From an uncultured Holophaga sp. (GTDB taxonomy: Bacteria; Acidobacteriota; Holophagae; Holophagales; Holophagaceae), in NCBI RefSeq assembly GCF_963677305.1, contig NZ_OY781925.1:2519501-2583500 (forward strand): DNA of 64,000 nt. Direction: 5' to 3'. How positions within the stretch are numbered: position 1 is the stretch's first letter; every line of letters begins with the position of its first letter. The notes below the pieces were generated by a model that saw nothing but the letters and a program-made list of their open reading frames with translations, had not been told where the DNA came from and did not search any database. The translations under genes were made by a program, and so were the position numbers. This document shows positions 39,812 to 49,036 of the stretch, piece after piece.

Positions 39812-40695
39812 GCGCAACCTTCCGCGGCCTCTGTGTCGCACTGGCCACCCCCTTCACCGCCGACCAGCAGGTCGATCTGCCGGCCTTCCGCCGCCTGGTG
39901 AAGCACGTGGCCGAAGGTGGAGCGGATGGCCTCTGGGTCCTCGGCACCACCGGCGAGGCCCCCACCATCAGCGAGTCCGAGCGCGACACCCTCATCACCG
40001 CCACCCTGGAGGAGGCCCGGGGCAAGCAGGTGGTGGTGGGCACCGGCTCCAACTGCACCCACCACGCCGCCCAGATGACCCGCCGCGCCCAGGAGCTGGG
40101 CGCCCACGGCGCCCTGGTGGTGACCCCCTACTACAACAAGCCCACCCAGGCCGGCATCGTGGCCCACTTCAAGGCCGTGGCGGAGGCCGCCCCGGACTTC
40201 CCCCTGGTGGCCTACAACGTGCCCGGACGCACCGGTACCAACATCGCCCCCGACACCCTGGCCAAGCTCTGGGAGATCCCCCAGGTCAAGGCTGTCAAGG
40301 AGTCCACCGGCAACGTGGCCCAGATGAGCCAGATCCTGTCCAACCTGCCCGAGGGCAAGGCCCTCCTCTCCGGGGACGACTACATGGCCCTCACCGCCAT
40401 CGCCCTGGGCGGTGCAGGCCTGGTGAGTGTCATCGGCAACGCCCTGCCCGCCGAGACCAAGCAGCTCGTGGACCTGGCCCTGGCCGGAAAGCGCCAGGAG
40501 GCCGCCGCGCTCCACGCCAGGCTCTACGCCCTCATGGACGCCCTCTTCATGGAGAGCAACCCCATCCCCATCAAGGGGCTGCTCGCCGAGATGGGCCTCT
40601 GCGGCGACGCCATGCGCCTCCCCCTGCTCTCCGCCCAGCCCGCCACCCGCGCCAAGCTGGCCGCCCTGCTCCAGTCCCTCCGGGAGAATGCCTGA
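39808..40695 (+). CDS. dapA: 4-hydroxy-tetrahydrodipicolinate synthase
   Basis: 295 residues forming a TIM-barrel aldolase. LGTTGEAPTISESE at about residue 50, the Tyr in VTPYYNKPTQ and VAYNVPGRTG, and the Schiff-base Lys in VKAVKESTGN near 168 are all present. It condenses pyruvate with aspartate semialdehyde, the committed step to lysine. It overlaps the neighbours at both ends (ATGA with dapB, TGATG with dapD). Confidence 0.95.
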   Translation: MSATFRGLCVALATPFTADQQVDLPAFRRLVKHVAEGGADGLWVLGTTGEAPTISESERDTLITATLEEARGKQVVVGTGSNCTHHAAQMTRRAQELGAHGALVVTPYYNKPTQAGIVAHFKAVAEAAPDFPLVAYNVPGRTGTNIAPDTLAKLWEIPQVKAVKESTGNVAQMSQILSNLPEGKALLSGDDYMALTAIALGGAGLVSVIGNALPAETKQLVDLALAGKRQEAAALHARLYALMDALFMESNPIPIKGLLAEMGLCGDAMRLPLLSAQPATRAKLAALLQSLRENA

Positions 40696-41510
40696 TGACC
40701 CCCGCCGCCCTTGAAGCCTTCTACAGCCGCCCCATGGACGAGATCGTGGCCGATGCCGCCCTCGCCCAAACCCACCAGGCCCTCATCGCCGCCCTCGAGG
40801 CCGGTGAGATCCGCTCCGCCAGCCCCCAGGCCGATGGTTCCTGGAAGGCCAATGTCTGGGTGAAGACCGGCATCCTGGCAGGCTTCCGCCACACCCAGAC
40901 CGCCCAGGTCCCCGGCTGGCCCGGCCCCTCCTTCGATCGCACCGGCTTCCCCCCCCGCGCCTTCAAGCTGGAGGACGGCGTGCGCATGGTCCCTGGCGGC
41001 AGCGCCGTGCGCCGCGGCGCCTTCGTCTCCTCGGGTGTGGTGATCATGCCCCCCGCCTACATCAACGTGGGTGCCTTTGTGGATGCCGGGGCCATGGTGG
41101 ACAGCCATGTGCTGGTGGGCAGCTGCGCCCAGATCGGGAAGAACGTCCACCTCAGCGCCGCCGTGCAGGTGGGCGGCGTCCTGGAGCCCGCCGGGGCCGT
41201 CCCGGTGGTGGTGGAGGACGAGGCCTTCGTCGGTGGGGGCTGCGGCCTCTACGAAGGCGTCATCGTCCGCAGGCGGGCTGTCCTGGCCTCCGGGGTGCAG
41301 CTCACCGCCTCCACGGTGATCTATGACCTGGTCAACGGCACCACCCTCACCCGGGAAGTGCCCGAGGGCGCCGTGGTGGTCCCCGGCACCCGCCCCGCCA
41401 CCGGCGACTTCGCCAAGGCCCACGGCATCAGCCTCTCGGCCCCCTGCATCGTGAAGTACCGCGATGCCAAGACCAACGCCGCCACCGCCCTGGAGGACGC
41501 CCTCCGATGA
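40695..41510 (+). CDS. dapD: Tetrahydrodipicolinate N-succinyltransferase
   Basis: 271 residues. A helical N-terminus (about 1-95) is followed by a left-handed beta-helix of hexapeptide repeats (PPAYINVGAFVDAGAMVDSHVLVGSCAQIGKNVHLSAAVQVGG) and a C-terminal segment PCIVKYRDAKTNAATALEDALR typical of DapD. It shows that lysine is made by the succinylated branch. Its ATG at 40695 shares a base with the dapA stop. Confidence 0.92.
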   Translation: MTPAALEAFYSRPMDEIVADAALAQTHQALIAALEAGEIRSASPQADGSWKANVWVKTGILAGFRHTQTAQVPGWPGPSFDRTGFPPRAFKLEDGVRMVPGGSAVRRGAFVSSGVVIMPPAYINVGAFVDAGAMVDSHVLVGSCAQIGKNVHLSAAVQVGGVLEPAGAVPVVVEDEAFVGGGCGLYEGVIVRRRAVLASGVQLTASTVIYDLVNGTTLTREVPEGAVVVPGTRPATGDFAKAHGISLSAPCIVKYRDAKTNAATALEDALR

Positions 41511-42622
41511 AGCCCGCCTCCCGACTCGGCCACCTGAGGCCCAGCCCCATCCGGGCCCTCAGCGAGGGCGCCCCCGCCGACGCCATCCCCATGGGGCTGG
41601 GCGAGCCGGGCTGGGCCCTGCCCGAGCCGGGACGCAAGGCCTTCGAACAGGTGCAGGGCCCTTGCGCCTACGGCCCCAACGCCGGACTGCCGGAGCTCCG
41701 GGACGCGGTCTCCGCCTTCTTCGGCGAAGCCCTGGACCGGGTCATGCTGGCTTCGGGCAGCCAGGGGGCCCTCTACGCCCTCTTCCAGGCCTGGCTGGAG
41801 CCCGGGGATGCGGTCCTGGTCCCCGACCCCGGCTTCCTCTCCTACCCCGCCCTGGCCCACCTGGCCGGGGCCGAGCCCCTGCCCTACCCCATGGCCGCGG
41901 ACTTCAGCCTGGATGCCGAGGCCTTCTGCGAGGTCCTGGACCGCAGCCCCCGGGCGAAGATGGCCATCCTCAACCACCCCGGCAACCCCACCGGAGCCGG
42001 GGCCAGCCGGGAGGCCCTCACCCGTGTGGCCGAGGCCTGTGAGCGCCGGGGCATCCTGCTGATCTCGGACGAGGTCTACCGGGAGCTCTACCTGGGCGAA
42101 CGCCCCCCCAGCCTGCGGGAGGTGACCGGCACCGGCCTGGTGCTGGGCTCCGTCAGCAAGGCCTGGGGCGGCCCGGGCCTGCGCCTGGGCTGGGCCCTGG
42201 GGGACCCCAAGTGGCTCAACCCCGCCCGCCTGCTCCACGCCTACATGGTCACCGCCCCGGCGGCCCCCGCCCAGCGCGCCGCCCTGGCCCTGATCCACGA
42301 GTCCGCCACGGTGCTGCCCGCGGCCCGCCAGGAGATCCGCACTCGCTGGGAGGCCTTCGACGGAGCCTACCGCACCCACTTCGGCCACGCCCCCAGGCAG
42401 GCCAGTGGCGGCTTCTACCACTGGATGGCCGTGCCCCAGTCTGCCCAGGGGGACCCCATGGCCTTCTGCCTGCGTCTGCGCGACGAGGGCCGAGTGGTGG
42501 TGGTTCCGGGATCCGCCTTCGGCCCCGGGGGCCGCAACCACATCCGACTCAGCTTTGCGGGTCAGCCCGATGCCATCGCCGAAGGGCTCAGGCGTCTGGC
42601 ACCCTTCTGGAGACAAGCATGA
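41507..42622 (+). CDS. dapC: Class I/II aminotransferase, probable N-succinyldiaminopimelate aminotransferase
   Basis: 371 residues, PLP fold type I. LASGSQGALYALFQAWLEPGD, NHPGNPTGAG, LISDEVYRELYL and the Schiff-base Lys in LGSVSKAWGGPGLRLGW are in the usual order, with Arg in HIRLSFA binding the carboxylate. Within a lysine operon directly after dapD, it is expected to convert succinyl-amino-ketopimelate to succinyldiaminopimelate; this assignment rests on context. It overlaps dapD and lysA by four bases each. Confidence 0.82.
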   Translation: MKPASRLGHLRPSPIRALSEGAPADAIPMGLGEPGWALPEPGRKAFEQVQGPCAYGPNAGLPELRDAVSAFFGEALDRVMLASGSQGALYALFQAWLEPGDAVLVPDPGFLSYPALAHLAGAEPLPYPMAADFSLDAEAFCEVLDRSPRAKMAILNHPGNPTGAGASREALTRVAEACERRGILLISDEVYRELYLGERPPSLREVTGTGLVLGSVSKAWGGPGLRLGWALGDPKWLNPARLLHAYMVTAPAAPAQRAALALIHESATVLPAARQEIRTRWEAFDGAYRTHFGHAPRQASGGFYHWMAVPQSAQGDPMAFCLRLRDEGRVVVVPGSAFGPGGRNHIRLSFAGQPDAIAEGLRRLAPFWRQA

Positions 42623-43770
42623 CGCTCTTCAGCCTTGATGAGGCCAGCTGCTGCGAGCTGGCCCAGACCCACGGCACGCCCCTCTTCGCCTACCGCCGCG
42701 CCAGCGCCTCCGCCCAGTACACCCGCCTGCGGGAGGCCCTGCCCCAGCGCGTCCGCATCGCCTTTGCGGTGAAGAGCAACCCCCACCCCGAGCTGCTCAA
42801 GGTCTTCGCCCCCCTGGGCGCCAGCTTCGACTGCGCCTCCGGCGGCGAGCTCGCCCGGGTGGCCACCCTGGGCCTGCCCGCAGGCCGGGTCTTCTATGCC
42901 GGTCCCGGCAAGCGGGACGCCGAATTGGCCCAGGCCCTCGAGCTGGGCGCCCGGGTCCAGGCCGAGGGCTGGGAGGACCTGGAACGCATCGAGGCCATGG
43001 CCCAGGGCCCCGTCTCCGTGAACATCCGCGTCCACCCCGCCGGGGGCGTGGAGGAGGACAACCGCATCATCGGCGGCACCGGCCCCTCCGCCTTCGGGGT
43101 GGATGAGGAGGACCTGCCGGAGTTCCTGGCCCGGGCCGCAGGCCTCAGCAAGGTGCGCATCCGGGGCCTCCACCTCTTCGCCGCCAGCAACCAGCGCAGC
43201 GCCCGCACCCTCCTGGCCACCTACGGCATGGTGCTGAACCTGGGCCAGCGCCTGCAACGCAAGTTCGGCCTGGAGCTGGAGCAGATCGACCTGGGCGGTG
43301 GCCTGGGCATCCCCTACACCGCCGACCAGACGCCTCTTGACCTCGCCGCCCTGGGCCGTGGCCTCCAGGAGCTGCTGGACGAGCACACCTGGTTCCAGGG
43401 CGAGCTCATCATCGAACCCGGCCGCTTCCTCTCAGGCCCCAGCGGGGTCTACCTGGCCAAGGTCATCCGCATCAAGGAGAGCCGCGGCACCCGCTTCACC
43501 ATCCTGGAGGGCGGGGTGAACCACCTCCTGCGGCCCCTGCTCACCGGGGAGCCCTTCCCGGTGAAGTCCCTGGGCGAGTCCGGCCCCCTCCATCCCACCA
43601 CCCTGGCCGGCCCCCTCTGCACCAGCCTGGACCGCCTGGGGGAGGTGTCCCTGCCGGAGCTGCACCCGGGGGACCTGCTGGCCTTCGGCTCCGTGGGAGC
43701 CTACGGCTACACCGAGGCCATGGGCGACTTCCTGAGCCACCCGCGCCCCCCCGAAGTCTGGGTGGACTGA
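42619..43770 (+). CDS. lysA: LysA-family PLP-dependent decarboxylase, probable diaminopimelate decarboxylase
   Basis: 383 residues, fold type III. The PLP Lys is in FAVKSNPHPELL, and IDLGGGLGIPY, EPGRFLSGPSG and the Cys in GPLCTSLDRLG follow. Some positions differ from ordinary LysA: HLFAASNQ replaces the H-x-G-S segment, CTSLDRLG replaces CESGD, and the end reads YGYTEAMGDFLSHPRP. These variants are more like the BtrK/PvsE/exosortase-associated decarboxylases. Position at the end of the lysine operon still favours diaminopimelate as substrate. dapE and dapF are not in the window. Confidence 0.75.
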   Translation: MTLFSLDEASCCELAQTHGTPLFAYRRASASAQYTRLREALPQRVRIAFAVKSNPHPELLKVFAPLGASFDCASGGELARVATLGLPAGRVFYAGPGKRDAELAQALELGARVQAEGWEDLERIEAMAQGPVSVNIRVHPAGGVEEDNRIIGGTGPSAFGVDEEDLPEFLARAAGLSKVRIRGLHLFAASNQRSARTLLATYGMVLNLGQRLQRKFGLELEQIDLGGGLGIPYTADQTPLDLAALGRGLQELLDEHTWFQGELIIEPGRFLSGPSGVYLAKVIRIKESRGTRFTILEGGVNHLLRPLLTGEPFPVKSLGESGPLHPTTLAGPLCTSLDRLGEVSLPELHPGDLLAFGSVGAYGYTEAMGDFLSHPRPPEVWVD

Positions 43771-44110
43771 ACCTGGGCCTCCGGGCCCCTCTGACGGGTA
43801 TTGGCGGCCTAGACGGCGGGTTCGGAGAGCTTGTCCTTCGGCCAAAGGGAATCATCCACAGATGGACACGGATGAACACAGATGCGGTTCGGCTTGGGGT
43901 GTCTGGGCCGCCCCGCAAAGCAGGGGCGGACGGCAAGCCGTCCGCGTTCAGGATGGGAGGGACAGCCAGGGTCACGAGCGCGTACCCTGGCTGTCCCTCC
44001 CATCCTGAACCAGTCCCAGGCACCCCTGGTGGGTCGGGAACCATCCGTGCTCATATGTGTGCATCCGAGGCCATAAGGCTTTCAGCTTCGCCCAGACGCG
44101 GAGTGAAGGG
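43771..44110. repeat. Interspersed repeat, copy B, with two perfect hairpins
   Basis: The gap after the lysine operon. Flanks match copies A and C (GGTGTCTGGGCCGCCCC near 43900; CCCAGGCACCCCTGGTGGGTCG near 44014; degenerate CACAGATG/ATCCGTG ends). The core holds GCGGACGGC-AA-GCCGTCCGC at 43926-43945 and a perfect 26-bp inverted repeat, arms 43947-43972 and 43984-44009, around an 11-base loop. It has no gene and could also end the lysine operon transcript. Confidence 0.75.
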
Positions 44111-44959
44111 TCATCCCAGGCGCCCCCCCAGCCATCCGGCCAGAACCACCAGACTGCCCCCCAGGGCCAGGCGCCCCCCGTGGACCCGCTCCCGGAAGAC
44201 CAGCAGGGCCACCAGGATGGCCAGGGGGATCTTCAGATCGTTCATCACGGCCAGGAAGGTCGTATTGACCCGCCGGGCGCCCACATTCCACAGGAAGAAG
44301 CCCAACCCCGAGGCGATGGCCCCCAGGTAGACCAGGGCCATGCCCTGGTGCAGGTCCAGACGGGGCAGTCCGTGGACGGCAAGCACCGGCAGGGCCGCCA
44401 GGAGGGCCAGCACCGCCCCTCCGAGGGCGCACCAGGCGAAGCCCCTGGCGCTGCTCCAGCCCGGGAGCCCCGCCATGAGCCGACGGAAGAGGACCTGGCC
44501 CGCCGCAAAGCAGAGGTTGGAGGCCTGCACCAGGACCAGCCCCCCCAGCACCCCCGGACGCATCCCGCTTCCCCAGCCGAGACAGATGGCCGTCCCCGCC
44601 ACCGAGAGGAGGGCGCAGCCCAGGGAGGCCAAGCGGAAGCGGCGCTCCAGCCATCCCTGGATCAACACGATGTAGAGCGGGGTCATGACCGTTGCCAGGG
44701 CCGCCTCATGGGCCTGGAGGCTTCCGTAGGCCCGTGTGTAGCAAAAGCACATGGCCCCCAGTTGGAGCGCCCCCACCCCCATCAGGCGCAGGGAGGCCCG
44801 CCGCTCCGCAGCCCATCCTCCCAGAAAGGGCAGGAAGACCAGAGCGGTGATGCCCAGCCGGATGGCGTTGACCACATCCGGCGGGACCCCGCCCAGGAAA
44901 CGCTTGAGGAAACTGAAGGAGAAGGCCCAGATCAGCGAGACCAGCAGGAGAAAAGGCAT
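44111..44959 (-). CDS. EamA/DMT-family permease
   Basis: 282 residues with ten hydrophobic segments in two EamA halves, starting MPFLLLVSLIWAFSFSFLKR. The second half has IPLAILVALLVFRERVHGGRL. DMT exporters carry amino acids, nucleosides or other small metabolites across the inner membrane. The substrate is unknown; closeness to the lysine operon is suggestive only. The ATG at 44959 gives the typical family start and has GGGAGAG upstream; the longer upstream frame lacks membrane character. Confidence 0.8.
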   Translation of the reverse strand: MPFLLLVSLIWAFSFSFLKRFLGGVPPDVVNAIRLGITALVFLPFLGGWAAERRASLRLMGVGALQLGAMCFCYTRAYGSLQAHEAALATVMTPLYIVLIQGWLERRFRLASLGCALLSVAGTAICLGWGSGMRPGVLGGLVLVQASNLCFAAGQVLFRRLMAGLPGWSSARGFAWCALGGAVLALLAALPVLAVHGLPRLDLHQGMALVYLGAIASGLGFFLWNVGARRVNTTFLAVMNDLKIPLAILVALLVFRERVHGGRLALGGSLVVLAGWLGGRLG

Positions 44960-45069
44960 CCGCCATTCTCTCCCATCGGGGAGGCTACCGCACCGGGAGG
45001 TGGAAGGCCCGGGTGATGGCCCGGTAAAAGCGCAGAGCAGAAGGTCACAAGCGGATCTCCCCTTTTCTC

Positions 45070-45097
45070 TTGGCCCCTGCCCACCATCGCCTAGAAT
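45070..45097 (+). promoter_or_regulatory. Candidate sigma-70 promoter of pilT
   Basis: TTGGCC at 45070-45075 and TAGAAT at 45092-45097 with a 16-base spacer, 53 bases upstream of the pilT start. Confidence 0.35.
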
Positions 45098-45150
45098 AGG
45101 GGCATCCCACCCCTCGAGCCTCGGGAAAGTCCTTCCCACCGGAGTCCGCC

Positions 45151-46428
45151 ATGCACATCAACGAACTGCTCACGACCGTGGTCGACCTGGGCGGATCGGA
45201 CCTTCACCTCAAGGTGGGCAACCACCCCATCGCCCGTGTGAAGGGGCGGCTCACCCCCCTGACCCAGTTCAAGAAGCTGGTGCAGGAGGACACCATCGCC
45301 ATGGCCTACAGCATCATGGCCTCGGAGCGGCAGAAGGCCAAGTTCAAGGAGAACCTGGACCTGGACATCGCCTACTCGGTACCCGCCCTGGGACGCTTCC
45401 GCTGCAACATCTTCAACCAGCGCGGCACCGTGGGCCTGGTGCTGCGCGTCATCCCCCGGCGCATCTTCAGCATCGAGGACCTCATGCTGCCCAAGGTCCT
45501 CAACAAGATCTGCGAGGAACAGCGCGGCCTGGTCCTGGTCACCGGCACCACCGGCTCAGGCAAGTCCACCTCCCTGGCGGCCATGATCGACCTGATCAAT
45601 GCCACCCGCAGCGAGCACATCCTGACCATCGAGGACCCCATCGAGTATCTCCACCGAGACAACCTCTCCATCGTCAACCAGCGGGAGGTGGAGGCCGACT
45701 GCAAGAGCTTCGCCACGGCCCTGCGCGCCGCCCTGCGCCAGGACCCCGATGTGATCCTGGTGGGTGAGATGCGCGACTACGAGACCATCGAGACCGCCAT
45801 CCACGCCGCGGAGACCGGCCACCTGGTCTTCTCCACCCTCCACACCCTGGATGCCACGGAGACCATCAACCGCATCATCTCCGTCTTCCCCCCCCATCAC
45901 CAGAAGCAGGTCCGCCTCCAGCTCTCCCAGGTCCTCAAGGCCGTCATCAGCCAGCGCCTGGTGCCCCGGGCCGACGGCCAGGGCCGGGTCCCCGCCGTCG
46001 AGGTCCTGGTGGCCACGGAGACCGTCAAGGCCTGCATCGAGGACAAGGAGAAGACCAAGGGCCTGAAGGATGTCATCTCCCAGGGCACCAGCCAGTACGG
46101 CATGCAGACCTTCGACCAGAGCCTCTACTTCCTGCTCAGCGAAGGCCTCATCACCGTGGAGGAGGCCCTGAAGCGGGCCACCAACGTCGGCGAGTTCAAG
46201 CTCAAGCTGGAGGGCATCGCCTCCACCTCCGACATGTCCCGCAGCAGCATGGAGCGCGGCATGTCCATCAGCTCCGGCATGGGCCGGGAATCCGGCGGCT
46301 CCCTGGCGCCCCAGGCCGCCGCTCCCACCCGGGTCCCCCCTCCCCCACCGGCGCCCGCCCAGAACGCCCAGCCCGGCAATCAGCAGCCCCCCCTCCCCCC
46401 TGATTTCAAGATCCCCCTGGGGCGCTGA
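45151..46428 (+). CDS. pilT: Type IV pilus retraction ATPase PilT/PilU
   Basis: 425 residues. Walker A GTTGSGKST lies at about 132-140. The Asp box (ILTIEDPIEYLH), Walker B (DPDVILVGEMRDYETIETAI) and His box (ETGHLVFSTLHTLDA) follow. The N-terminal half has the PilT PAS-like domain (GGSDLHLKVGNHP). The C-terminal 60 residues form a Ser- then Pro-rich tail (RVPPPPPAPAQ) beyond the usual PilT end. It powers pilus retraction for twitching motility. No other pil genes are adjacent. Confidence 0.92.
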   Translation: MHINELLTTVVDLGGSDLHLKVGNHPIARVKGRLTPLTQFKKLVQEDTIAMAYSIMASERQKAKFKENLDLDIAYSVPALGRFRCNIFNQRGTVGLVLRVIPRRIFSIEDLMLPKVLNKICEEQRGLVLVTGTTGSGKSTSLAAMIDLINATRSEHILTIEDPIEYLHRDNLSIVNQREVEADCKSFATALRAALRQDPDVILVGEMRDYETIETAIHAAETGHLVFSTLHTLDATETINRIISVFPPHHQKQVRLQLSQVLKAVISQRLVPRADGQGRVPAVEVLVATETVKACIEDKEKTKGLKDVISQGTSQYGMQTFDQSLYFLLSEGLITVEEALKRATNVGEFKLKLEGIASTSDMSRSSMERGMSISSGMGRESGGSLAPQAAAPTRVPPPPPAPAQNAQPGNQQPPLPPDFKIPLGR

Positions 46429-46532
46429 TCCGCCCCACCCCACAGGCCCCACCCAGCACCCGCAGCACAGACTGCGGGCGCTTGGCGTTTATCTGAGGCT
46501 CCCCGGTTGCCTGAAGCCAAAGCTCCGGGTAG

Positions 46533-46576
46533 CCTAGGTTGTTGCTTTAGCAATTTGGTTTCCGAACCATGCTGGA
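46533..46576. promoter_or_regulatory. Paired palindromes upstream of the tolC-emrAB operon
   Basis: TTGC-TTTA-GCAA lies around 46541-46552 and GGTT-TCCG-AACC follows around 46557-46568, shortly before the tolC-like start. They could be operators of a TetR- or MarR-type repressor, though no such gene is next to the operon. Confidence 0.35.
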
Positions 46577-46595
46577 GCAGGAAGTGGAGGAACCC

Positions 46596-47918
46596 ATGGG
46601 ATGCATCCGAGCCAGGCATTTGTGGCCTTTGGGGTTGCTCCTCTCGCCCACGATCCTGGGCGCCCAGACGCCCCAGGCCAGCCTGACCCTGCGGGAGGCG
46701 ATCCAGAGGGCCCTGGAGCAGAATCCCCAAGTCCAGCAGTCCCTCCTGGCCCTGGCCGCCAGCGGCGAGGATCGCAAGATGGCCGCCGCCGCCCTCCTGC
46801 CCCAGGTCTCCGCCTCGGCCATGACGGTGCGCAACAAGTACAACCTCCACGCCCAGATGGGCATGGCGGTGGACAGCTTCCCCCAGGAAGTGGGCCCCTA
46901 CCACTGGACCCAGGCGGGGCTCGAGGCCCAGGCCACCCTCTTTGATCTGAGCACCTGGGAGCGCTGGCGGGCCGCCCGCCACGCCGAGGACTCCGCCAAG
47001 GCGGATACCCGCACCACCCGGGAAGAGGTCGCCGCCCTCGTGGTGGGCTCCTACCTGCAGGGCCTCCGGGCGGACGCCTCCGTGAAGGCCTCCCGCTCCC
47101 GCATCGAGCTGGCTCAGGCTCTGGAAAAGCTCGCCGAGAACCAGCAGCAGCAGGGCATCGGCACCAAGCTGGACACCCTGAGGGCCCAGGTGAGGCTGCA
47201 GGCCGAACGCCAGACCCTCATCCAGGCAGAAGTCCAGGCCCGCACCGCCCGTCTGGCCCTGGTGCGCCTCCTGGGCCTGGAGCCCGGGACCCAGCTTGAG
47301 CTGAAGGACACCCTGGCCACCCCCGATCTCCCCCGGGAGGACGCTGACACAGCCTACCGCCAGAGCCTTGAGAGCCGGCCTGAGCTCCAGTCCCTGGAGG
47401 CCCGCCAGAAAGCAGCGGACGCCCTCAAGGCCTCTGCCTCGGGGCTGCGCCTGCCCACGGTGGTCGCCTCCGGCTCCTACGGTGCCACGGCCTTCCAAGG
47501 CGAGAGCAGCACCCACACTTACAGCCTTGGGCTTTCCGTCAAGGTGCCCCTCTTCACCGGAGGCCTGGTCTCGGCCCGCATCGCCAAGGCCGAGGCCGAG
47601 CTCAACCAGGTCAAGGAGGCCCGTCGCGACCTGGAGGCCCGGGTGGGCTACGAGGTCCGCACCGCCCGGATGGAAGTGGAAGCCGCCCGCAACGAGGTCG
47701 CCGTGGCGGACCAGGCCGCCGGACTGGCCGAGGAGGCCCTGGTCCAGGCCCGGCACCGCTTCGAGGCCGGTGTGAGCAACAACATCGAGCTCATCAACGC
47801 CCAGGACGATCTGGCCAAGGCCAATGAGAACCAGATCGGGGCCCTCTACCGCCTCAACCAGTACCGCGCCGACCTGGCCAAGGCCGAAGGCCGCCTGGAA
47901 ACCCTTTTCGCACGCTGA
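46596..47918 (+). CDS. TolC-family outer-membrane efflux protein
   Basis: 440 residues with a signal peptide (HLWPLGLLLSPTILGAQ). Two outer-membrane efflux repeats follow, heavy in coiled-coil: SLTLREAIQRALEQNPQVQQ opens the first and YRQSLESRPELQSLEARQKA opens the second. TolC proteins form a trimeric channel across the outer membrane and periplasm. GGAGGAA precedes the ATG at 46596. It is the first gene of a tolC-emrA-emrB operon; 10 bases separate it from the next gene. Confidence 0.88.
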   Translation: MGCIRARHLWPLGLLLSPTILGAQTPQASLTLREAIQRALEQNPQVQQSLLALAASGEDRKMAAAALLPQVSASAMTVRNKYNLHAQMGMAVDSFPQEVGPYHWTQAGLEAQATLFDLSTWERWRAARHAEDSAKADTRTTREEVAALVVGSYLQGLRADASVKASRSRIELAQALEKLAENQQQQGIGTKLDTLRAQVRLQAERQTLIQAEVQARTARLALVRLLGLEPGTQLELKDTLATPDLPREDADTAYRQSLESRPELQSLEARQKAADALKASASGLRLPTVVASGSYGATAFQGESSTHTYSLGLSVKVPLFTGGLVSARIAKAEAELNQVKEARRDLEARVGYEVRTARMEVEAARNEVAVADQAAGLAEEALVQARHRFEAGVSNNIELINAQDDLAKANENQIGALYRLNQYRADLAKAEGRLETLFAR

Positions 47919-47928
47919 CGGAGTACCC

Positions 47929-49032
47929 ATGAGCACCGAGCCCGCCGAGGCCAGCCGCCCCGAGGCCCCCACCCCCTCCAAGGCCATGAAGGCCCTCAAG
48001 ATCGCCGTCCCCCTCGTCATCCTGGCGGGACTCGGCATGTACTTCCACTACCGCAACCGCGTCAGCACCGATGACGCGCAGGTGGACGGCCACCTGGTGC
48101 CGGTCTCCAGCAAGGTCTACGGGCACGTGGGCAAGGTGCTGGTCGCCGACAACCAGGAGGTCAAGGCCGGCGACGCCCTGGTGGAGCTGGATCCCGCCGA
48201 CACCCAGGCCAAGGTGGACCAGGCCCGGGCCGCCCTGGCCGAAGCCGAGGCCCAGGTGGCCGCCGCCCAGGCCGAAGAGGCCCGGGCCAACGTCGCCCTG
48301 TCCCAGGCCCAGGGCGCAGACCTGGAGGCCGCCCAGGCCTCGGTGGACGCCAAGCGCTCCACCTTCGACAAGGCCAAGGCCGACTACCAGCGCATGACCC
48401 CCCTGGCCAAGCGGCAGGAGATCTCGGCCCTGGCCTACGACGCCTATCGGAACCAGGCGGAGGTGAGCGAGGGTGAATACAAGATCGCCCAGCGCCGCCT
48501 GAGCTCCCAGCGCCAGGAGGTCACCAGCCGGAAGGCCTCGGTCAGCGCCGCGACGGCCCGCATCACCCAGGCCCGGGCCGGAGTGGAGCTGGCCAAGGCC
48601 AACCTCGCCGCCCTGGAGCTCCAACTCGGCTACACCCACATCACCGCCCCCGTGGATGGCGTCGTCACCCGCAAGCTGGTGGAGAGCGGACAGGTCCTGC
48701 AGCCCGGCCAGGGCCTCATGACCCTCATCCCCCTGCACCAGGTCTGGGTCACCGCCAACTTCAAGGAGACCCAGCTGGCCAAGGTCCACCCCGGCCAGGA
48801 CGCCGAGGTCAAGGTCGACATGAACGGCATGGTGCTCAAGGCCAAGGTGGACTCCATCGCGGGCTCCACCGGCGCCCGCATGAGCCTGCTGCCCCCCGAG
48901 AACGCCGTGGGCAACTTCGTGAAGGTCGTCCAGCGCATCCCTGTGAAGATCCGCATCGATGATGAGGAGGCCCGCAAGGTCATCCTCCGCCCCGGCATGA
49001 ACGTCGACGCCACCATCCTGACGAACAAGTAG
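47929..49032 (+). CDS. EmrA-type membrane fusion protein of an MFS efflux pump
   Basis: 367 residues. One N-terminal membrane helix (IAVPLVILAGLGMYFHY) is followed by STDDAQVDGHLVPVSSKVYGHV, the EmrA/HlyD signature. A long alpha-helical hairpin rich in Ala/Glu/Lys, a lipoyl-like return (YTHITAPVDGVVTRKLVESGQ) and a beta-barrel come after. It connects the inner-membrane EmrB-like carrier with TolC. The stop is four bases before the next start. Confidence 0.9.
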   Translation: MSTEPAEASRPEAPTPSKAMKALKIAVPLVILAGLGMYFHYRNRVSTDDAQVDGHLVPVSSKVYGHVGKVLVADNQEVKAGDALVELDPADTQAKVDQARAALAEAEAQVAAAQAEEARANVALSQAQGADLEAAQASVDAKRSTFDKAKADYQRMTPLAKRQEISALAYDAYRNQAEVSEGEYKIAQRRLSSQRQEVTSRKASVSAATARITQARAGVELAKANLAALELQLGYTHITAPVDGVVTRKLVESGQVLQPGQGLMTLIPLHQVWVTANFKETQLAKVHPGQDAEVKVDMNGMVLKAKVDSIAGSTGARMSLLPPENAVGNFVKVVQRIPVKIRIDDEEARKVILRPGMNVDATILTNK

Positions 49033-49036
49033 CCCC

